64,000 bases of DNA from Mycoplana azooxidifex (lineage in GTDB: Bacteria; Pseudomonadota; Alphaproteobacteria; Rhizobiales; Rhizobiaceae), in contig NZ_JACIEE010000004.1 of the NCBI RefSeq assembly GCF_014196765.1, positions 294,435 to 358,434 on the forward strand. The letters run 5' to 3'. This document shows positions 62,459 to 64,000 of the stretch, in pieces. The position numbers and the translations under genes are program-made. Every line of letters begins with the position of its first letter. The stretch's first letter is position 1. The notes under the pieces were generated by a model. The model was not told where the DNA came from and ran no database searches. It saw only the letters and a program-made list of their open reading frames with translations.

Positions 62459-63780
62459 TGCTCGACATTGCCTCCAAGTCCGCACGATCCTACGCCGGCG
62501 ACGGCAGCTACCCCGGCAGCTACTATGCCGCCTCCCGCAACATCATCCGCACGCCGAAGGTGCTCGAGGGCGATGTCGAGGCGGACGTCGCCGTGCTCGG
62601 TGCCGGCTATTCCGGCCTGTCGACGGCCATCCACCTCGCCGAGAAGGGCTACAAGGTCGTCGTCGTCGAGGGGGCCGGGGTCGGCTGGGGCGCTTCCGGG
62701 CGCAACGGCGGCCAGGTCGTCAACGGCCTGAACGCCAGCCTCGAAACGATCAGGCGCCGCTACGGCGAGGAGGCCGGCGCCTTCGTCGGCGCTCTCGTGC
62801 AGGAGGGCGGCCGCATCATCCGCCGCATCGTCGGCCAGTACGGCATCGAATGCGACCTGAAGGACGGCAATATCTACGCCGCCTACACGGCAGCGCACAT
62901 GAAAGACCTCGAGCACAAGAAGGCCCTGTGGAAGGGCTACGGCATGGACGACCACGAACTCCTCGACCGGGAGGCCATCCGCAAGCTCGTCAACACCGAC
63001 GCCTATGTCGGCGGCATGCTCGACCGCACCGGCGGCCACATGCATCCGCTCAATCTCGTCCTCGGCGAGGCCGCGGCATTGGAGACGCTCGGCGGCGTGA
63101 TCTACGAGCAGTCCCCCGTGACGAGAGTCGAACACGAGGCCGAGCGGCCGGTGATCCACACCGCGAAGGGCCGGGTGACGGCGAATGTCGCCGTCCTTTG
63201 CGGCAACGCCTATCTCGGCGACGTGGTCCCCAAGCTCGTCTCCCGCGTCATGCCGGTCTCCACCCAGATGATCGCCACCGAACCACTCGGCACTGAACGC
63301 GCCGACGCGTTGATCCCGAGCGACATGTGCGTCGAGGACGTGCGCTACATTCTCGACTATTTCCGCCTGTCGGCGGACAAGCGCATGATCTTCGGCGGCG
63401 GCACCGTCTACGGCGGCACCGACCCGGCCGACGTGCGCGCCAAGCTGAAGCCGAACCTGGAAAAGGTGTTTCCGTCGCTGAAGGGCGTGAAGATCGACTA
63501 CGCCTGGAGCGGCAACTTCGCGCTGTCCTTCTCGCGCGTGCCGCAGATGGGCAAGATCGGCAAAAACACCTATTTCGCCCATGGCTACAGCGGTCACGGC
63601 GTCACCGGATCGCACCTCTTCGGCAAGATCCTGAGCGAGGCGATCCACGGCGACCTCAGCCGGTTCAGCCAGTTCGAAAGGCTGCCCTGGATTCCCTTCC
63701 CCGGCGGCCGCACCTTCCGCGCCCAGTATTCGACCATCGGCTCCTGGTGGTACCAGTTCAAGGACGCCTTCGGCCTCTGA
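62458..63780 (+). CDS. puuB: Gamma-glutamylputrescine oxidase-type flavoprotein (PuuB-like)
   Basis: This 440-residue FAD oxidase has the FAD motif VAVLGAGYSGLSTAIHLAEKG (about residues 42-62), GWGASGRNGGQVVNG (about 78-92) and a C-terminal YFAHGYSGHGVTGSHLFGK. It matches PuuB, which oxidises gamma-glutamylputrescine to the aldehyde with release of ammonia and hydrogen peroxide. Its ATG overlaps the puuA stop by one base, so the frame open further upstream is not coding. A two-way terminator follows between it and purU. Confidence 0.87.
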   Translation: MLDIASKSARSYAGDGSYPGSYYAASRNIIRTPKVLEGDVEADVAVLGAGYSGLSTAIHLAEKGYKVVVVEGAGVGWGASGRNGGQVVNGLNASLETIRRRYGEEAGAFVGALVQEGGRIIRRIVGQYGIECDLKDGNIYAAYTAAHMKDLEHKKALWKGYGMDDHELLDREAIRKLVNTDAYVGGMLDRTGGHMHPLNLVLGEAAALETLGGVIYEQSPVTRVEHEAERPVIHTAKGRVTANVAVLCGNAYLGDVVPKLVSRVMPVSTQMIATEPLGTERADALIPSDMCVEDVRYILDYFRLSADKRMIFGGGTVYGGTDPADVRAKLKPNLEKVFPSLKGVKIDYAWSGNFALSFSRVPQMGKIGKNTYFAHGYSGHGVTGSHLFGKILSEAIHGDLSRFSQFERLPWIPFPGGRTFRAQYSTIGSWWYQFKDAFGL

Positions 63781-63820
63781 AGCCGGCGGCGATGGCGCGA
63801 CCGCGCATCGGGCCTGAAAG

Positions 63821-63855
63821 CGAAAGGCCGGCGGAAACCCTCCGCCGGCCTTTCG
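63821..63855. terminator. Bidirectional hairpin terminator between puuB and purU
   Basis: CGAAAGGCCGGCGGA (63821-63835) pairs perfectly with TCCGCCGGCCTTTCG (63841-63855) around a five-base loop. The arms carry AAA on one side and TTT on the other, so the element can serve both converging genes. Confidence 0.8.
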
Positions 63856-63877
63856 CCCGTTCGGTCTGCTGCCGTCC

Positions 63878-64000
63878 TCAGCCCATGCGCTCGGACTTGT
63901 AGGAGCCCGGGCTCGCCGGGAAGACGATCGTCTTGTTGCCGTTCATGAATACGCGGTGGTGGATATGGGCGTGCACGGCACGGGCCAGCACCTGGCTCTC
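63878..64000 (-). CDS. purU: Formyltetrahydrofolate deformylase PurU, 3' end only
   Basis: Only the last 40 residues lie in the window; the rest is beyond the right edge. They read VLARAVHAHIHHRVFMNG, then NKTIVF and a tail ending SYKSERMG. This is the conserved C terminus of PurU, which hydrolyses 10-formyltetrahydrofolate to formate and tetrahydrofolate. The stop codon is at 63878-63880. The terminator between it and puuB lies just downstream. Confidence 0.85.
   Translation of the reverse strand, partial: ESQVLARAVHAHIHHRVFMNGNKTIVFPASPGSYKSERMG

Noticed and set aside
61672-63780. A 702-codon frame suggesting a fusion protein ending in the PuuB-like oxidase
   Set aside because: The first part is the PuuA-like gene in a shifted frame; the oxidase begins at 62458 on the stop codon of that gene.

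Overview
The window is 64 kb of GC-rich chromosomal DNA from an alphaproteobacterium, most likely a member of the Rhizobiaceae (Sinorhizobium/Ensifer, Shinella or Rhizobium type). The evidence is the cyclic beta-1,2-glucan genes ndvA and ndvB, the order pyc / luxR-type regulator / ndvA, an aerobic cobFGHIJKLM cluster, and palindromic intergenic repeats of the kind seen in rhizobia. Coding density is high. I saw no tRNA, rRNA, CRISPR array, phage, transposase or integrase, so this looks like core chromosome rather than a mobile island.

Layout. 1-6.1 kb (+): the end of a metallo-beta-lactamase-fold hydrolase gene, a heme oxygenase, then dapF, mtaB, ftsY and yciB. 6.2-9.4 kb (-): the cytochrome c maturation genes ccmABCDG, interrupted between ccmA and ccmB by a large rhizobial palindromic repeat. 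9.7-14.3 kb (+): acnA with a clear terminator, a DUF1223 protein and a DUF2794 protein. 14.3-19.4 kb (-): an acetyltransferase, pyruvate carboxylase and an orphan LuxR-type regulator. 19.7-31.3 kb: a cyclic glucan module made of the exporter ndvA (+), an opgC-type succinyl transferase (-) and the 2829-residue synthase ndvB (-). 31.8-36.2 kb (+): a cobalamin riboswitch, an unknown 71-residue protein, a palindromic operator and B12-dependent metH. 36.3-43.4 kb: all eight genes that take precorrin-2 to hydrogenobyrinic acid, with cobK inverted inside the cluster. 43.5-45.7 kb: an AraC regulator divergent from a fosmidomycin-resistance-type exporter.

45.8-57.2 kb is a lysine catabolic region. It holds a pipecolate-oxidase-like flavoprotein, a LysR regulator, hglS (2-oxoadipate dioxygenase/decarboxylase), a D-2-hydroxyglutarate dehydrogenase, an antiquitin-type aldehyde dehydrogenase (amaB), an aminotransferase, and, beyond a cold-shock gene cluster, a lysine 6-dehydrogenase divergent from an Lrp/AsnC regulator. 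Together these can carry lysine to 2-oxoglutarate. 57.2-64 kb: a DadA-type D-amino acid dehydrogenase, a short-chain dehydrogenase, a MOSC protein, and a GntR-controlled gamma-glutamylputrescine synthetase/oxidase pair, then the 3' end of purU.

Two places look most likely to repay further work. One is the B12 riboswitch with its ribosome-site hairpin that controls a small unknown protein just ahead of metH. The other is the lysine region, which appears to have two separate entry points to piperideine-6-carboxylate. All functions are read from the sequence and from knowledge of the families; no searches were run.
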